Source of the DNA: JAVVSR01 sp964604875
Lineage (GTDB): Bacteria > Bacillota > Clostridia > Christensenellales > CAG-917
Assembly (NCBI GenBank): GCA_964604875.1
Contig: CAZSAC010000017.1
Location: 1 to 31,569 of the forward strand
Reading direction: 5' to 3'
Length of the DNA stretch: 31,569 bases
The translations under genes and the position numbers were made by a program. The stretch's first letter is position 1. Each line of letters begins with the position of its first letter. The notes under the pieces were generated by a model. That model made no database searches. It was not told where the DNA came from and was given only the letters and a program-made list of their open reading frames with translations. Positions 1 through 7,959 of this stretch are shown here, in pieces.

Positions 1-456
1 ACTAGATTCATCATAATTGCGGCGTAAGTTTAATTCATAAAATGCAAAGATGAAGTCACAAAATTGTCCAAAATATGCATCTGTTACCATGCTGTGTATT
101 AAAATATTCTGAACATACTGCTCCCTTTGTCCAGGCATTGAATAGGTGTATAGTTTGTATTGTTTTAATGTATTAAAAAAAACTCCACAAATTAACGATT
201 GTTTGCTTCTGCAATCTTTAATTCCAATGCTTTCCCAAAAATTATCCCAAAAGTTTCCGCTCTTGTAGTTTTTTGCACATATATGAATCAAGGCAAGCGA
301 TAGTTTTAGATCTACAGTAGACCACGAATAACTATTAAGTCTAGGTATCCTATTTTTTGCATATTCAATTAGTTCTTGTCCGTCTGACTCATCTAAATAG
401 ATTTCTCCTAATAACCTAACTCTTTGAGCAGCTTTCTCTATTCTTTCGTAATCCAT
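1..456 (-). CDS. Unknown protein, N-terminal 152 residues, continues past left edge
   Basis: An open frame starts at an ATG at 456 and stays open to base 1. Its ribosome binding site (AGGAGGAG) overlaps the stop codon of the methyltransferase upstream, so it is almost certainly translated as the last visible gene of the restriction-modification operon. The protein is rich in aromatic residues and looks mostly helical, with two Trp-rich motifs (SWSTVDL near residue 45 and FWDNFWESIGI near 71-81) and a stretch YVQNILIHSM near 119-128. There is no signal peptide or obvious catalytic motif in this part. I do not recognise the family. Its position suggests a restriction-modification accessory or another defence component, but that is inference from context. 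Confidence 0.75.
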   Translation of the reverse strand, partial: MDYERIEKAAQRVRLLGEIYLDESDGQELIEYAKNRIPRLNSYSWSTVDLKLSLALIHICAKNYKSGNFWDNFWESIGIKDCRSKQSLICGVFFNTLKQYKLYTYSMPGQREQYVQNILIHSMVTDAYFGQFCDFIFAFYELNLRRNYDESS

Positions 457-465
457 TTTCTCCTC

Positions 466-1245
466 CTATTTTTTAAATACGAAGATGTATTCGTGTTTGA
501 AGAGATAAAAGTTTCCAGCCAGAGCACGATAACGCCATATCGCTTGTTGATTTGCTTTGCCTTTAGTTTCTTCAAAGTTTTTTACTATCGTTGCTTTAAG
601 CTTTAAGCCCTCCTGCTGAAACAGCTGCATACAATAAAATCCTAAAGGAATTAATTCTCCTTTAGTATATTTGTCGCCAATTACCATTGCGCAATATCTT
701 CCTTTTTCTAAAGAGGGAAGTGTATTTTGCAAAACTTTTCGCATCATATCAAGAAATTTTTCTAATGATGTTGCGTTACATAAATCTTTTTCATTTTCGC
801 TAAACTTTAATATATCCCAATAAGGTGGATGATAAATAATAAACTGCGCTTTTTGTTTGCCGTATCTTTCTAATATTCTTGAAAGATTTATCTCTGAGCT
901 GTCGCCCCCATAGATGTCCGCAATAGTATTATCCCTTTGTTCTGTGCGCACTCTTTCTGCCGATTCTCTTGCAACTTCTTCATTAAGCTCTATTCCAATC
1001 GAATTTCTGCCCAGTCTTTGGGCTTCAATCAACGTAGTTCCACTCCCAGTGAAAGGGTCAATTACAAAATCGCCTTCTTTGGTATATCTTCTTAATAGTT
1101 GATTTGCTATTTGTGGTATAAAATTTCCGTGGTATTTTGCAGTATGAGCGCCTGAGTTATCTCTGTTTTTTATGACCCACAAGCTATCAGTCCAAATATC
1201 TGTAAGCTCTTTCCAGTTTGTCATATCTAAATCGTTTATACTCAT
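466..1245 (-). CDS. DNA methyltransferase, COG0863 type (N4-cytosine or N6-adenine)
   Basis: Predicted S-adenosylmethionine-dependent amino-methyltransferase. An AdoMet-binding motif DPFTGSGTT lies near residue 62 of the chosen protein and is preceded by the motif X-like stretch GNFIPQIANQLL. The catalytic motif IV reads HPPYWDIL near residue 140, with His in place of the usual Asp or Ser. The order X-I-IV fits the permuted DNA modification methylase group. The frame is open back to 1371, but that would overlap the upstream methyltransferase by about 120 bases, so I chose ATG at 1245, seven bases after its stop. The ribosome binding site there is weak, and translational coupling is likely. 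It probably protects one strand of an asymmetric site while the neighbouring D12-class enzyme protects the other. Confidence 0.85.
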   Translation of the reverse strand: MSINDLDMTNWKELTDIWTDSLWVIKNRDNSGAHTAKYHGNFIPQIANQLLRRYTKEGDFVIDPFTGSGTTLIEAQRLGRNSIGIELNEEVARESAERVRTEQRDNTIADIYGGDSSEINLSRILERYGKQKAQFIIYHPPYWDILKFSENEKDLCNATSLEKFLDMMRKVLQNTLPSLEKGRYCAMVIGDKYTKGELIPLGFYCMQLFQQEGLKLKATIVKNFEETKGKANQQAIWRYRALAGNFYLFKHEYIFVFKK

Positions 1246-1252
1246 ACGCAAT

Positions 1253-2290
1253 CTATCTTTTAACAAGACAATGCAAGTATTCGGTTGTGCTTGATGCGAC
1301 GTGCGTCCGATTTTCGTCCTTGTCTGCCTTGAATCGTTTGTAATCTTGAGTGTATGCTCGATATTCTCCATAGCCGCTCATTATGTCTTGTATCGTGTCT
1401 AGTGGCATTAAGCCTTCATTATTATAACTTAAGAATATATATCTAAAGTTTGCGTTTTTAATCAAGTCTTCAAAAGCGGTGGCCACAGTTTTTGAAGAAC
1501 AGAAAGCGCTTTTTTGGCTGGAGTAATCTCTTAACCCGGTTTTTCCTTTAATTGAAGGGTTATCATATCTTGCTATTGTTTCCAACATATGATAATTAGC
1601 GCAATACTGCCTTTCGTTATAAGGTGGGTCGAGGTATAATACATCTCCGCTGATTTTTTTAATTAGCGAGTTAATGTCATCATTGAACACCTTGTATTCT
1701 TTGTCTCCGTTGATAATTTCCAAAGGCTTAAGCTCCATAAGTTTTTGAGCTGATTTCTTTAATTTCTTTAGAAAAGCGCCATAGACAGATGCAGTATTAG
1801 CTACTTTATCAATTGAATTCAAAAGGCTAGCCAAGGCATAGTAATACATACCTTCCGAAATATCTTTATTGCGCAACAATTTTTCAAGTTCAATTCTTAT
1901 TGCGTCACATTTCATTGCATTTTCATCAGAGAAATACATTCTCTCTTCGCTTGTGCCACTCGTGCCACCGAGAGAGTAGTTTGCAAATATATAACCTTCT
2001 TGTCCCTTTAAAGATTGCAAATATCCGAACAATTCTGAACTCTCTTTATTAGGAAGAATTAACCCTGTATTTTCAATATAATGTTTGTTTGTTACGAAGC
2101 TGTAGTACTGAATATCATTGGATACAACATTATAGCCTTTCTTTTTGAAATCCATTCCAACTGTCCCAGTGCCTGCAAATAAATCCGCGAATGTTAAATC
2201 ACTTTGCTTCTCGTTGCGTGAAATAATGGTTGACATAATGCTATTACTTATGAAATCCATTAATGATAATTTTGAACCGATATAATTCAT
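1253..2290 (-). CDS. D12-class N6-adenine DNA methyltransferase
   Basis: 345 residues with the typical Dam/D12 layout. The N-terminal MNYIGSKLSL is motif X, FADLFAGTGTVG near residue 34 is the AdoMet-binding motif I, and LYLDPPYNERQY near residue 220 is the DPPY catalytic motif IV that marks N6-adenine methylation. The length is slightly above the family average. It lies between the endonuclease gene and a second methyltransferase, all on the minus strand. Two different methyltransferases with one endonuclease are typical of systems that recognise an asymmetric sequence, where each strand needs its own enzyme. The base composition is AT-rich compared with the integrase next door. Confidence 0.92.
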   Translation of the reverse strand: MNYIGSKLSLMDFISNSIMSTIISRNEKQSDLTFADLFAGTGTVGMDFKKKGYNVVSNDIQYYSFVTNKHYIENTGLILPNKESSELFGYLQSLKGQEGYIFANYSLGGTSGTSEERMYFSDENAMKCDAIRIELEKLLRNKDISEGMYYYALASLLNSIDKVANTASVYGAFLKKLKKSAQKLMELKPLEIINGDKEYKVFNDDINSLIKKISGDVLYLDPPYNERQYCANYHMLETIARYDNPSIKGKTGLRDYSSQKSAFCSSKTVATAFEDLIKNANFRYIFLSYNNEGLMPLDTIQDIMSGYGEYRAYTQDYKRFKADKDENRTHVASSTTEYLHCLVKR

Positions 2291-2401
2291 TAGTCAACCT
2301 CCTTTTATATTTGTATTATACCATTTTTATCAGCATAAGGCTAATATATAACCGACATACTAAAAGAAAATGATTTGATTGTTGTGCAAATTACTTCCTT
2401 G

Positions 2402-3001
2402 TTAATTTCCCTTTTTTAGATGTTTACGAAATTCTATAGGGTCATACCAAAAACAACCAACGCAAGCATTCTCCTCATTGTTATGAACTTGTACTCCGCT
2501 ATAAAAAGAAATAGGATATCCAAGAAGCTTTGCATCATACCTTAGCCCTGTACGTTTGCATTCCTTGCAGAATTGCCTTTTTGCATCGTTAGCCGCCTTG
2601 CTCAAAGGTTGAAAATCCTCAAGCCTTTGTTCCTGATTTTGCATTACTCTGTCTTCATTTTTCATTCCATTCTTATGGTCAACCTCGGGATTCGATGTGC
2701 CTAAAACAACACATCTTTGTCCTTTAATTGCCTTTTTAATATCCGCGCGGATATGTTGAGAATGAGTCCCATTATTTAGTCCAACTAAACGAATTCTATC
2801 AATACCATTTCCTGTTGTTGTTGATTTATCAAATTCAATAATGTACTTTTTTGCAAGTGAAGATTCTTTTCTTGCCCAAGATGCTCCATTGCCAAATTTT
2901 AAATCATAATACTTGCCTGTAAATTCACTAACATTAACCCATCTACTACAACCATTTGCATCTGGCGATGCAAGTTCTAAAAACAGTTTTTCTTTTGTCA
3001 T
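2402..3001 (-). CDS. HNH-type restriction endonuclease (probable type II)
   Basis: 199 residues. A beta-beta-alpha-metal nuclease core is visible: EVDHKNG near residue 107, followed by DFQPLSKAANDAKR near 129-142, matching the His/Asn layout of HNH restriction enzymes. Two CxxC pairs, CKEC just after the core and CVGC near the C terminus, look like a structural zinc site that closes the fold. It has a strong ribosome binding site (AAGGAGGG) seven bases before the ATG. It is the first gene of the block, upstream of the two methyltransferases with a gap of about 110 bases. The assignment as the cognate endonuclease rests on the motif plus this position; the recognition sequence cannot be inferred. 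Confidence 0.8.
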   Translation of the reverse strand: MTKEKLFLELASPDANGCSRWVNVSEFTGKYYDLKFGNGASWARKESSLAKKYIIEFDKSTTTGNGIDRIRLVGLNNGTHSQHIRADIKKAIKGQRCVVLGTSNPEVDHKNGMKNEDRVMQNQEQRLEDFQPLSKAANDAKRQFCKECKRTGLRYDAKLLGYPISFYSGVQVHNNEENACVGCFWYDPIEFRKHLKKGN

Positions 3002-3036
3002 AAACCCTCCTTAAACGAAATTTAAGAGATATAGCT

Positions 3037-3065
3037 AGTTTAACATATTTTCCTAAAAATTTCAA
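3037..3065 (-). promoter_or_regulatory. Candidate promoter of the restriction-modification operon
   Basis: On the minus strand TTGAAA (3060-3065) and TAAACT (3037-3042) are separated by 17 bases, about 36 bases before the endonuclease start codon. The -10 box matches only 4 of 6 consensus bases, so the call is moderate. The position between the integrase stop and the endonuclease start would give the cassette its own transcription. Confidence 0.45.
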
Positions 3066-3130
3066 CATCTACAAAGGCTAAATCTCAGATAAACAAAAAA
3101 CAGGTGTAGAATATAGCCGTGATTTAATTT

Positions 3131-4531
3131 TTACTCCCCGAACATGTCGTCTAGGGCGTCGGCGGCTTGGCGGTCGGAGGACTTGAGTAGGTGGGAGTAG
3201 ATGTCGGTGGTGGTGCTTGTCCTGGCGTGTCCTGCGCGGTTTGCGACTGTCACGAGTGGGACTCCTGCGGCGATTTGGAGCGTTATGCAAGTGTGGCGCA
3301 GTGAGTGGACTTTGACGTGCTGTAAGCCCGCTTGCTCAAGCGCTTTGTCCAACCAATGCCCGACTGTGCCAGGGTTTAGCGGGGAGCCGTTCCATTGCAC
3401 GAGTAGCCTATCGCTATGTACCCACGCATCGCCTAGGTCAACGCTCATTTTATCATACCAAGCCTTGTATTCGGCTAGGCATTCGACAAGCAGATTTGAG
3501 ATGGACAATGTCCTTTTTGATGTTGCGGTTTTTGGCTCTTTGGTTACCGCCCCAAAGCCCGTTACCGCCACTACCGATTGCCTTATTTTGAGCGTTTTGT
3601 TTTCTAAATCTACGTCTTGCCATTCCAGCCCGCAGAGTTCGCCCCGCCTTACTCCCGTGAATAGGAGCAGGGTGAGGGCGGTTCTTATCCTTATATCGTC
3701 CAGCTTTGACACCGTTGCATAGAACTGTTTTGACTGCTCGTCGTTGAGAAACTCTATTGTTTTTGTCGGTCTTTTGGGGAAGTTGATGTAGTCCGCCGAT
3801 GCCCAATTATCTACGATTAGCCGTTGCTTTTTGGCTTGAGCAAGGATAGCCCTGACCGTGCGCTTGACTTTGTTTATCGTCTCAAAGGCATACTTTTCCA
3901 CAGTTGTTTCTATGTTGAATATGCTTTTTACTTGCACGCCCAGCGCTTTGGCTATTCTCTCTGCGTTGTCTATGCCGATGCTACCGCCCCTTAACATTAA
4001 GTTGAGCGAAGTGGTGGCTATTTTGTGCGTGTATCTGAGGTCGGTGTAGCGCACGCCTTTGGCTTTCATTGTTGAAGCTAGCGTCGCCTTCGCCGTTATT
4101 TTGTGAGTAATCTTTTCTCTGCGGTCGAGAATATTATAGAAGTTTTGGATAACGACGGGGTTAAGCTCCTTTAGTTTATATCCGCCTATGTACTCGTCAA
4201 AGAGCCTTTTGGCGTATATGTTGTTGGCGTAGTAGGACAGCGACTTGTCCTGCATTCCGCTTTCTATCCACTTTTCCGCATACTCCTTGAAGGTTGTTTC
4301 GGGCGATATTTCCAGCTGTCTGTTTAAGCCGTTAGAAAGCCCCTTAATTTGCATTTCGTACTCGTCGGCATAGACTGTTGCTTGCCGTAGCATTTGAGTT
4401 GAATTAAGCCCCTCGGGTGGCTTGAAGGTGGTTGTTTTGGTGATGATTTTGCCCGAGCCTTTGTCCTTGATTTTTACTTGGATTTTAAATACTAATCCGT
4501 TTTTATTTTGCTTTTTTGATATGGTTGCCAT
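3131..4531 (-). CDS. int: Tyrosine site-specific integrase with inserted XRE-like domain
   Basis: 466 residues. The C-terminal catalytic domain carries Arg295 in FTGVRRGE, a lysine-containing hairpin near 334-339, His409-x-x-Arg412 in HSLRHTC, His435 in RAGHART and the nucleophile Tyr445 in TTTDIYSH, so all key residues are present. An N-terminal arm-binding region (1-70) and a SAM-like core-binding domain (75-230) precede it. The core-binding domain is interrupted at about 154-208 by a stretch resembling an XRE helix-turn-helix (SLNLMLRGGSIGIDNAERIAKALGV). The start has a good ribosome binding site, GGGAGGAA. It catalyses integration and excision at the tRNA-Arg site at 12310. It lies 57 bases downstream of the excisionase-like gene and is probably cotranscribed with it. 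Confidence 0.96.
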   Translation of the reverse strand: MATISKKQNKNGLVFKIQVKIKDKGSGKIITKTTTFKPPEGLNSTQMLRQATVYADEYEMQIKGLSNGLNRQLEISPETTFKEYAEKWIESGMQDKSLSYYANNIYAKRLFDEYIGGYKLKELNPVVIQNFYNILDRREKITHKITAKATLASTMKAKGVRYTDLRYTHKIATTSLNLMLRGGSIGIDNAERIAKALGVQVKSIFNIETTVEKYAFETINKVKRTVRAILAQAKKQRLIVDNWASADYINFPKRPTKTIEFLNDEQSKQFYATVSKLDDIRIRTALTLLLFTGVRRGELCGLEWQDVDLENKTLKIRQSVVAVTGFGAVTKEPKTATSKRTLSISNLLVECLAEYKAWYDKMSVDLGDAWVHSDRLLVQWNGSPLNPGTVGHWLDKALEQAGLQHVKVHSLRHTCITLQIAAGVPLVTVANRAGHARTSTTTDIYSHLLKSSDRQAADALDDMFGE

Positions 4532-4588
4532 TTGTTCCTCCCGTATATATTTTTGCTAACAAAATTAGGTCGCTAAAACCTAAATAAG

Positions 4589-4789
4589 TCAAGCAGAAAG
4601 CCCGCTAATTGACAATTTTTCTAACAAATCGTCAAAGTCAACCAGTAGCTTTTTGCCTATTGTAGTGTGTTTTACTATGCCTCTTTTGCAAAGGCTTCTT
4701 ATACAGTTCATAGTAACCGCCGTGCTGTTGTCTTGTTCCTTTATAAGATTTAAGGCTTGGGTTACCGTTCTCATTCTTGGTACTGCCAT
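4589..4789 (-). CDS. Small excisionase-like winged helix-turn-helix protein
   Basis: 66 residues, all one helix-turn-helix unit: an N-terminal helix with RTVTQALNLI, a central CIRSLCKRGIV recognition segment, a beta-wing around TTIGKKLLVDFDD and a C-terminal helix. This is the pattern of AlpA/Xis and HTH_17 proteins that bend DNA at attachment sites and steer the integrase toward excision. It starts with the same GGGAGGAA ribosome binding site as the integrase immediately downstream. The protein is clearly similar to the first of three repeats in the gene at 11265-11906: R-T-x-x-Q, K-E-Q-D and G-x-K-x-L-V-x-F-D-[DE] recur at matching positions. Function is inferred from size, fold and position. 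Confidence 0.78.
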   Translation of the reverse strand: MAVPRMRTVTQALNLIKEQDNSTAVTMNCIRSLCKRGIVKHTTIGKKLLVDFDDLLEKLSISGLSA

Positions 4790-5034
4790 TGTTGTTTTCC
4801 TCCCGTTTATTTTATAGTTTGCCCAGCTTGGTTTTGGGCTGTTTTTAAGTCTTTTTTACTCTTTGAATTCTTGTATCATAAAGCCGTATAGACTTGATTT
4901 TTTCTTGATTTATCTTGAAAACAAGTTTGATTTATTAGGCTGTCACAAGTTGACAATCCTCACTTTAACCATTGAATTCGTAGGTTTTAAGTGCCTTTTT
5001 TGCCTAAAATCACTATTTTTTCTCAAACTTGAAA

Positions 5035-5050
5035 AAGGGCTAATACCCTT
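5035..5050 (-). terminator. Weak leftward terminator-like hairpin
   Basis: Read on the minus strand, AAGGG and CCCTT form a five-base stem with a six-base loop, followed by further T residues. It lies downstream of the primase gene and before the excisionase-like gene, so it could separate the two transcripts. The stem is short, so confidence is low. Confidence 0.4.
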
Positions 5051-5121
5051 CTTGATTTCACGAAAACTTGCGTGAGACTTGCGCCCCGCTCTTTGAGTGT
5101 TTTTGCCTAGAGATTTGACCC

Positions 5122-5140
5122 CCCTATACCCCCGATAGGG
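5122..5140. repeat. CCCTAT/ATAGGG hairpin with C-rich loop
   Basis: A perfect six-base inverted repeat, CCCTAT and ATAGGG, flanks a seven-base loop ACCCCCG. The hairpin is noncoding and lies beside the candidate origin. It could be a nicking or single-strand site, or part of the replication region; nothing in the window proves either. Confidence 0.6.
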
Positions 5141-5167
5141 CAAGCGACTTCTAATATATCCAAACTT

Positions 5168-5315
5168 ATCGTTACATCGTTACCGCAATGTTTTTCTCTC
5201 TCATTATTAGCGTTTATTAACTATTAACTATTAAAATTGTGCTGTATACAAACTCTTGCGTAACGATAGAAACGATGGTAACGATACTTTTACTTACATA
5301 GTAGGCGGTAACGAT
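5168..5315. repeat. Iteron cluster with AT-rich heptamers: candidate replication origin
   Basis: Five exact GTAACGAT copies are present. Two are inverted and abutting (5168-5175 and 5176-5183), and three are direct (5260-5267, 5278-5285, 5308-5315); a degenerate GAAACGAT lies at 5269-5276. Between the two arms are three AT-rich heptamers, TATTAAC, TATTAAC and TATTAAA, at 5215-5235, which look like an unwinding element. The cluster ends immediately after the stop codon of the primase-helicase. Iterons flanking an AT-rich core just downstream of the replication gene is the arrangement seen in phage-satellite islands. The origin role is inferred. Confidence 0.65.
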
Positions 5316-5316
5316 A

Positions 5317-7284
5317 CTATTCTTCTATCAGGCTCTGCTGAATAGGTATTCTGTTGCGATTTTCAAACGTGTGCTTTCTGCCGTTTCTTCCGCCGTTTTT
5401 GTTTGGCTTTGTGTGGATAATTCCATCTATCGCAAGTAGCACTTCATACTCGTTTATTTTACTGGCTAGCTTGTTGGGCGAGTAAGGTAGAGAATACTTG
5501 AAAACCTCTCCGCAAACTTGCATAAAGCTAGTCATATCGCCTTGCCAAAAGTAGGGTGATTTGGATACCAGGTGTTTTATCGTCTTGGTTATGTAGTCGC
5601 TTTCATACGAAAGGCGTTGTCGCCTTTCTACTTGCGCTTCGGCATCTCCTACAAGCTCCCAATGATAGTTTTGTTGATTAAACGTTATTTGCTTTGTCTC
5701 GGTGGAAATGTCTCGACCCGTCATATCAAAATTGGTGATTTCGTCGTCTCGCTTTTCCTTAGTCATAACAAATATGCTGTCCGCCGCGCCCATAAGTCCG
5801 TTACTGCCCGATATTCGGTTAAAGCTGTCGCTGTCATTCATTTTGCGTAGGTGGTGAATGAGCAAAAACGATACGTTATGCTTCATTCCATAGTTTTTGA
5901 ACACAGCCATTTCTCGGTAGTCATAGGCGTAAATACTCTCGTTACGCAAACAGTTTCCGCGCACCTTTTGCAGGGTGTCGATAATGATTAGCTTGATGTT
6001 TGGCTTTTCGGTGATGTGCTTTGTAATCTCGTCCATCAGCCCTTGGTCAAGCGGTGAGGCGGTGGTGGAAAAGAACACATTCTCTGGCGGACTAGCTCCG
6101 TTTAGCACCTTCAAGGCTCTGTCCTTGATACGCTTTTCGCCGTCTTCCAGCGCATAGTAAAGCACTCCGTTTTTGTGGGCTTGTTGCTCCAAAAACTTGC
6201 CACCGCTAGCTATGTCTATTGCAAGCTGTAACGCCATCCACGATTTGCCCGCCTTGCTGGGCGCCGCGATAATACTAAGCCCCTCGGGCAGTAAGCCGTC
6301 AACAAACCACGATGTGTCGGGCAAGTCCATACTAAGTAGCTCGCTCAAGGACAAAACGCCTTTCTTTTTGCGTTGCTTGTAGTTCTTCGCTTGCAAGAGG
6401 GCGGTCTCTATGTTGACTTTTAACATTTCGCTGTTTTTGAGATGCAACTCGTTGATGTCCTTGCACTTGTCGGCTATGTTTACCACAATGTAGGGGATTT
6501 CTTCTTTTAGCAGTTGCGTGGCTAGCTTTTCCGTAGCTTCCTTGCCGGGCGCGTCATTGTCCAAACACAGTATAAGCGGTTTTTCTATCCGCTTATTTTT
6601 GACTAAAGACACAACTTTATTGATGCCGTTAGTCCCGCACACAGCTACACAACTCACACCGTATTGAGACAGAGTGATAGCGCATATAGGACTCTCCACA
6701 ACAAAGGTGGGTTGGCTATCACACAGCGCCGACTCGTTGAACAAGGGTTCTGCCCCCGCAAGCTCGGTTGGTGGCTTAAAAAAGGCTTTTTTGAGTACGC
6801 TCCTAGTTTGGTAGTAGGTGAACTGCTTGTTGTATGGCATTACGACAGCTTGTTTTTCTTTGTCATAGCCCAAACAAAACCGCTCGATGGTGTCACTATT
6901 TAGTCCTCGCTTAGTAAAGTAGTCGGTCAAGCCTATGTCTTTTGCGCAAGCCTTGACGTAGTCTGCAATCTGCTTGCTTTTTGAGCTGGTCTGCTTTGGC
7001 TTTGTAGTTGTTTCAATGCTTATGTTAAAGTCTTCCGCCAACTTTTGCGCCGATTCTAGTGGCGACAGGTTGAACAGCTTTTCCACAAAAGCGATGACGT
7101 CTCCGCTTGCTCCACAGCCAAAGCATTGAAAATAGTTCTCGTCTTCTTTTATAGAAAACGATGGTGTCTTTTCGGTATGAAAAGGGCAAAGCGCTTGCTT
7201 TGCCCGATTAAACGTCAGTCCGTAGAATTCCGTTACCGTTCGTATTGATAGCCTGTCCTTGACAGCGCTAAACACATCCATCAT
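5317..7284 (-). CDS. Primase-helicase (CHC2 zinc, Toprim and RecA-like ATPase domains)
   Basis: 655 residues combining the two replication-initiation activities of a mobile element. Residues 30-60 form a CHC2 zinc finger (Cys33, His36, Cys54, Cys57). A Toprim domain follows at about 190-270, with the acidic cluster LCLDNDAPGKEA. A RecA/RepA-like ATPase then carries Walker A (APSKAGKSW, near 345), Walker B (KLIIIDTL) and a sensor-like segment LLIHHLRK. The C-terminal 100 residues are basic and may bind DNA. Two adjacent ATG codons offer the start; the first has GAGGG upstream. It probably primes and unwinds at the iteron cluster just downstream of its stop codon. A 23-base gap separates it from the small upstream gene, so they are likely cotranscribed. 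Confidence 0.93.
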   Translation of the reverse strand: MMDVFSAVKDRLSIRTVTEFYGLTFNRAKQALCPFHTEKTPSFSIKEDENYFQCFGCGASGDVIAFVEKLFNLSPLESAQKLAEDFNISIETTTKPKQTSSKSKQIADYVKACAKDIGLTDYFTKRGLNSDTIERFCLGYDKEKQAVVMPYNKQFTYYQTRSVLKKAFFKPPTELAGAEPLFNESALCDSQPTFVVESPICAITLSQYGVSCVAVCGTNGINKVVSLVKNKRIEKPLILCLDNDAPGKEATEKLATQLLKEEIPYIVVNIADKCKDINELHLKNSEMLKVNIETALLQAKNYKQRKKKGVLSLSELLSMDLPDTSWFVDGLLPEGLSIIAAPSKAGKSWMALQLAIDIASGGKFLEQQAHKNGVLYYALEDGEKRIKDRALKVLNGASPPENVFFSTTASPLDQGLMDEITKHITEKPNIKLIIIDTLQKVRGNCLRNESIYAYDYREMAVFKNYGMKHNVSFLLIHHLRKMNDSDSFNRISGSNGLMGAADSIFVMTKEKRDDEITNFDMTGRDISTETKQITFNQQNYHWELVGDAEAQVERRQRLSYESDYITKTIKHLVSKSPYFWQGDMTSFMQVCGEVFKYSLPYSPNKLASKINEYEVLLAIDGIIHTKPNKNGGRNGRKHTFENRNRIPIQQSLIEE

Positions 7285-7307
7285 ATTTTTCCCTCACAAT
7301 AGTTGTC

Positions 7308-7715
7308 TTAATGTTTTCCATTTGATTCCTTATCCTTCAATAATTGTTCGTACCACTTGTCAACATCAAATTCAATCTCGCCATTTTTTCTGGCTTGACT
7401 TATAGCCTGCCAAAAAGCGTTGCGGTCGTCCTCATCTAAAAAAGTATGGTTTTGCGCTCCAAACAAAATGTTTAGTGGTTCTCGCATAAAATCTACCTCT
7501 ACCTTGCTAAACGCATTTGCGCATTTCTCATTTTTTGCAAGCTCTGTCATTTTACTCATAACGGTTTTTATTGCCATTTCGGTTGCTCCGTGATTATCGT
7601 TGTAAAACCCGTACCATTTAATCTCTTTGCCGTTATCAAACTCTCTCTCAAGTATTTCTTCTAAATTTTCTTGTTTTTGGTTTATTCCCAATTCTGTTCT
7701 GTATATTATGTACAT
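7308..7715 (-). CDS. Unknown acidic protein upstream of the primase-helicase
   Basis: 135 residues, acidic, mixed helix and strand, with no signal peptide, membrane segment or known catalytic motif. Notable stretches are IKWYGFYNDNHGATEMAIKT near 33-52 and DEDDRNAFWQAI near 94-105. The ribosome binding site GAGGAG is well placed before the ATG. Because it directly precedes the primase-helicase, it may be a replication accessory or regulator, but no family is recognised and the role is open. Confidence 0.7.
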   Translation of the reverse strand: MYIIYRTELGINQKQENLEEILEREFDNGKEIKWYGFYNDNHGATEMAIKTVMSKMTELAKNEKCANAFSKVEVDFMREPLNILFGAQNHTFLDEDDRNAFWQAISQARKNGEIEFDVDKWYEQLLKDKESNGKH

Positions 7716-7959
7716 ACTTTCTCCTCTAATTTTAATTTGTGTTTTGTGTTTTGCCGTTTTTGCTTGCTTTGTCTAGTTTTACTAGCCTGTGTCATAAATT
7801 TTCATTTGCGCCTCCTGTTTTTAGGCATAAAAAACCCGCCAAAGAAAACCTTGACGGGTTGAAAAAGGGCAGAATTTCTCCTGCCTTACATTTATTTGCT
7901 ATTATGCCATCCTATACTTTTATCGTAACACGGGTAAAATTATCTAACAAAAATCCACA
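7716..7959. other. Intergenic region holding a leftward terminator
   Basis: About 245 bases without a gene. The only clear structure is the terminator at 7829-7860. The remaining 110 bases toward 7716 are T-rich on the plus strand and should hold the promoter of the 7715-to-5317 transcript, but I see no close consensus match. Confidence 0.6.
7829..7860 (-). terminator. Strong intrinsic terminator, leftward
   Basis: On the minus strand a 12-base stem (7849-7860 with 7833-7844, including G-T pairs) closes a four-base loop and is followed by a run of six T residues. It ends the transcript of the unknown gene at 7960-8805. Confidence 0.85.

Larger units (their letters stand above)
4790..5316. 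other. Noncoding control region between excisionase-like gene and primase
   Basis: About 525 bases with no convincing gene; the short frames here lack ribosome binding sites and recognisable content. Beginning at the primase end, the region holds GTAACGAT iterons (5168-5315) around AT-rich heptamers. It then has a CCCTAT hairpin (5122-5140) and a weak leftward terminator-like hairpin (5035-5050). The leader of the excisionase-integrase transcript lies nearest 4790. This fits a replication origin combined with the control region of the integration module. Confidence 0.6.

Noticed and set aside
1246..1371. Extended N terminus of the COG0863-type methyltransferase
   Set aside because: It would overlap the upstream methyltransferase by more than 100 bases and adds no recognisable sequence; ATG 1245 fits better.
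4943..5143. Leftward 66-residue basic frame
   Set aside because: No ribosome binding site; it runs through the CCCTAT and AAGGG hairpins of a control region, and its composition is unlike neighbouring genes.
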